Part shown: in pieces, positions 62,626 through 64,000 of the stretch
How positions within the stretch are numbered: the first letter of the stretch is position 1
How the letters are laid out: the number at the start of each line of letters is the position of its first letter
Source of the DNA: Pontimonas salivibrio
GTDB taxonomy: Bacteria > Actinomycetota > Actinomycetes > Actinomycetales > Microbacteriaceae
NCBI RefSeq assembly: GCF_002950575.1
Contig: NZ_CP026923.1
Coordinates: forward strand, 1,612,001 to 1,676,000
Direction: 5' to 3'
DNA length: 64,000 nt
Made by a program: the position numbers and the translations under genes
Notes under the pieces: generated by a model
What the model saw: the letters and a program-made list of their open reading frames with translations, nothing else
The model's database searches: none
Told to the model about the DNA's origin: nothing

Positions 62626-62653
62626 TCCTAGCGACTGGCTCCTAGCGACTGGC
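62626..62653. repeat. 14-nt tandem duplication over the rlmB stop
   Basis: TCCTAGCGACTGGC is present twice in direct succession (62626-62639 and 62640-62653). The second copy contains the stop codon and last codons of rlmB. Confidence 0.7.
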
Positions 62654-63595
62654 CACTCTTTTTTGTCGGTCAATTTCGTACAGAGCAATACCCGCAGCGA
62701 CGCTGGCGTTTAGCGATTCGGTTTTGGGGTCGAGGGGAATCGAGACCACCATGTCGCAGGTTTCACGAACCAACCGGGAAAGCCCCGCACCTTCAGCTCC
62801 CACCACCAACACGATGGGCACATCGCCCAATTCGGCCTCCCCAATGGGAGTGGCATTGTCGCCGGCAAGGCCGACCACAAAGTAACCCCGCTCTTGGAGC
62901 GCTTTCAGGGTGTGGGTGAGGTTGGAGGCCTGTGCCACAGGAGCATGGGTCAACTGTCCCGCCGAGGTTTTCCAGACCGCCGGGGTGACCCCCACGCTGC
63001 GACGTTTGGGAACAATTACTCCGGATCCACCAAAAGCAGCGGTGGAGCGGACAATGGCGCCCAAGTTTCTGGGGTCAGTCACCCCGTCGGCGGCCACAAG
63101 AAGCGCTTGGCTTCGCCCAGAGAGACGCTCAGCGACACGGTCTAAAGCACGCTCGGCAACGTCCATAGGTTCTTGGTAGCGATAGGCAGGAACGGTGAGG
63201 ATGATGCCTTGGTGGACGGCGTCAGCTCCGGCAAGCCGGTCCATTTCGGGTGTTGTGGCCTCAGAAATGGGAATGTTTTTCTTGGTCGCCATGTCGAGAA
63301 TTTCGGCGACTCTTTGGTCTCTTTGCAGTCGCTGACCCATGGTGATTTGGGTGGCGGGGACACCGGCACGTAGGGCTTCGACGACAGGGTTTTTCCCACA
63401 CACCACATCGGGGCCGACCGGGCCATCTTGGCGCACGGGACGCTTCTGGTTTCTGGTGGTGGGTCGGCCAGGTTTTTTCTTATCCCGATACCAGTGACGT
63501 TCTTCTGCTTTCGGGGTGGGGCCTTTACCTTCGAGGGCTTTTTTACCCCTACCGCCACTGCCGATACGTTTTCCTGCTGGTTTTTTAGCTACCAC
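62642..63595 (-). CDS. rlmB: 23S rRNA (guanosine-2'-O-)-methyltransferase RlmB-like (SpoU/TrmH family)
   Basis: 317 residues. A Lys/Gly/Arg-rich N-terminal tail (about 1-60) is typical of actinobacterial homologues. VCGKNPVVEALRAGVPATQI near 65 starts the substrate-binding domain; the knotted SAM domain has DGVTDPRNLGAIVRSTAAFGGSGVIVPKRRS near 170-200, VLVVGAEGAGLSRLVRETCDMVVSIPL near 257-283 and SLNASVAAGIALYEI near 289. GTG start, with GGAG 5 nt upstream; overlaps the cysS stop by 11 nt. Confidence 0.92.
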   Translation of the reverse strand: MVAKKPAGKRIGSGGRGKKALEGKGPTPKAEERHWYRDKKKPGRPTTRNQKRPVRQDGPVGPDVVCGKNPVVEALRAGVPATQITMGQRLQRDQRVAEILDMATKKNIPISEATTPEMDRLAGADAVHQGIILTVPAYRYQEPMDVAERALDRVAERLSGRSQALLVAADGVTDPRNLGAIVRSTAAFGGSGVIVPKRRSVGVTPAVWKTSAGQLTHAPVAQASNLTHTLKALQERGYFVVGLAGDNATPIGEAELGDVPIVLVVGAEGAGLSRLVRETCDMVVSIPLDPKTESLNASVAAGIALYEIDRQKRVASR

Positions 63596-64000
63596 GAATA
63601 CTCCACTGCGGGCCGTCTGCTGTATCGGTCACATCGATGCCACCGGCCTGGAGGACATCGCGAATCTGATCGGCGAGGCCGAAATCTTTGGACTCTCGGG
63701 CACTCTTCCTGGCATCGAGTAGCGCCTGGACGAGTGTGTCTAGGTGTTCGCTGCCTGAATCAGCACTACCGGACTGGGCAGCCCACTGTGCGGAGTGGGG
63801 GTTCAGGCCTAGAACATCGAGCATGGCCACCACTTCGCTTCGGCACTGTGCGGCCAACGAGGTGTCACCGTCATCGACGGCGTGGTTTCCCCGGCGCACC
63901 GTTTCGTGTAGCACCCCTAATGCTTCGGGGATGCCCAAGTCATCATCCATGGCGTCACTAAACGCCTCCGGCAGTGGCTCGTGAGCTTCTGGCAGGTCGC
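63585..64000 (-). CDS. cysS: Cysteinyl-tRNA synthetase, C-terminal part (partial)
   Basis: The minus-strand frame is open from the window end to the stop at 63585, giving 137 residues. LPEAFSDAMDDDLGIPEALGVLHETVRRGN is the start of the CysRS DALR-like helical domain and LADQIRDVLQAGGIDVTDTADGPQWSI is the usual C-terminus. The catalytic domain and signature motifs lie outside the window. Confidence 0.93.
   Translation of the reverse strand, partial: DLPEAHEPLPEAFSDAMDDDLGIPEALGVLHETVRRGNHAVDDGDTSLAAQCRSEVVAMLDVLGLNPHSAQWAAQSGSADSGSEHLDTLVQALLDARKSARESKDFGLADQIRDVLQAGGIDVTDTADGPQWSIRGS

Noticed and set aside
62587-62637. Inverted repeat CAGTCGCT / AGCGACTG between DUF4032 and rlmB
   Set aside because: Arms are 8 bp with about 35 nt between them, and the right arm is part of the tandem duplication; too weak to call a terminator.

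Overview
The window is 64 kb from the chromosome of a compact, moderately high-G+C actinobacterium. Gene content and order point to Microbacteriaceae or a close relative, possibly a streamlined aquatic member; this placement is inference. Evidence: an actinobacterial acyl-CoA carboxylase locus (accD, maf, biotin-carrying accA, birA, purK, purE), sdhCDAB followed by xthA and trpS, an FMN-riboswitch ribD-ribE-ribBA-ribH operon, DUF4032 next to rlmB and cysS, dense packing with many 1-4 nt gene overlaps, and many genes that look leaderless. I saw no insertion sequence, prophage, CRISPR array or integrase.

Layout. 0-13.6 kb: cell-surface glycan genes (rfbB, rfbD, gmd, fcl, an ABC half-transporter and six glycosyltransferase-like genes) surrounding birA-purK-purE. 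13.7-15.4 kb: accD. 15.4-19.6 kb: a second glycan cassette with two unrecognised membrane-associated genes, a C-terminally membrane-anchored GT2 and a GT4. 19.7-23.5 kb: a TRAM-domain RNA methyltransferase divergent from maf, accA, and a possible 28-codon leaderless ORF. 23.6-28.2 kb: a sugar-nucleotide epimerase, purine nucleoside phosphorylase, phosphohexomutase, and an unrecognised gene with an in-frame amber codon. 28.2-34.9 kb (minus strand): a nucleoside uptake and salvage operon (Bmp lipoprotein, double ATPase, two permeases, cdd, add). 35-38.3 kb: methyltransferase and manC divergent from an MgtA-like mannosyltransferase. 38.3-43.8 kb: sdhCDAB, xthA, trpS. 43.8-49.9 kb: ugd, then the riboswitch-controlled riboflavin operon and a phosphoesterase. 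50-55.4 kb: nucleotidyltransferase-like gene, ABC-2 exporter, ABC half-transporter. 55.4-64 kb: pncA, dacB, tRNA-Thr(TGT), a GT2, a DsbA-like thioredoxin, an MsmK/UgpC-type ATPase, DUF4032, rlmB, and the 3' end of cysS.

How the genes fit together. RfbB/RfbD (dTDP-rhamnose), Gmd/Fcl (GDP-fucose), ManC (GDP-mannose), Ugd (UDP-glucuronate) and the hexomutase supply activated sugars to roughly ten glycosyltransferases. BirA biotinylates AccA, which works with AccD on acyl-CoA carboxylation. The nucleoside importer feeds Cdd, Add and purine nucleoside phosphorylase.

Most notable signals: (1) at least nine genes on both strands have a TANNNT -10-like hexamer exactly 6 nt before ATG/GTG, and several more have it at 7-9 nt, indicating widespread leaderless transcription; (2) stop codons TAG that double as the first half of a -10 hexamer; (3) the acc-birA-purEK block split by glycan cassettes; (4) an amber codon followed by 40 in-frame codons that run exactly to the convergent neighbour; (5) the possible small leaderless ORF behind accA.
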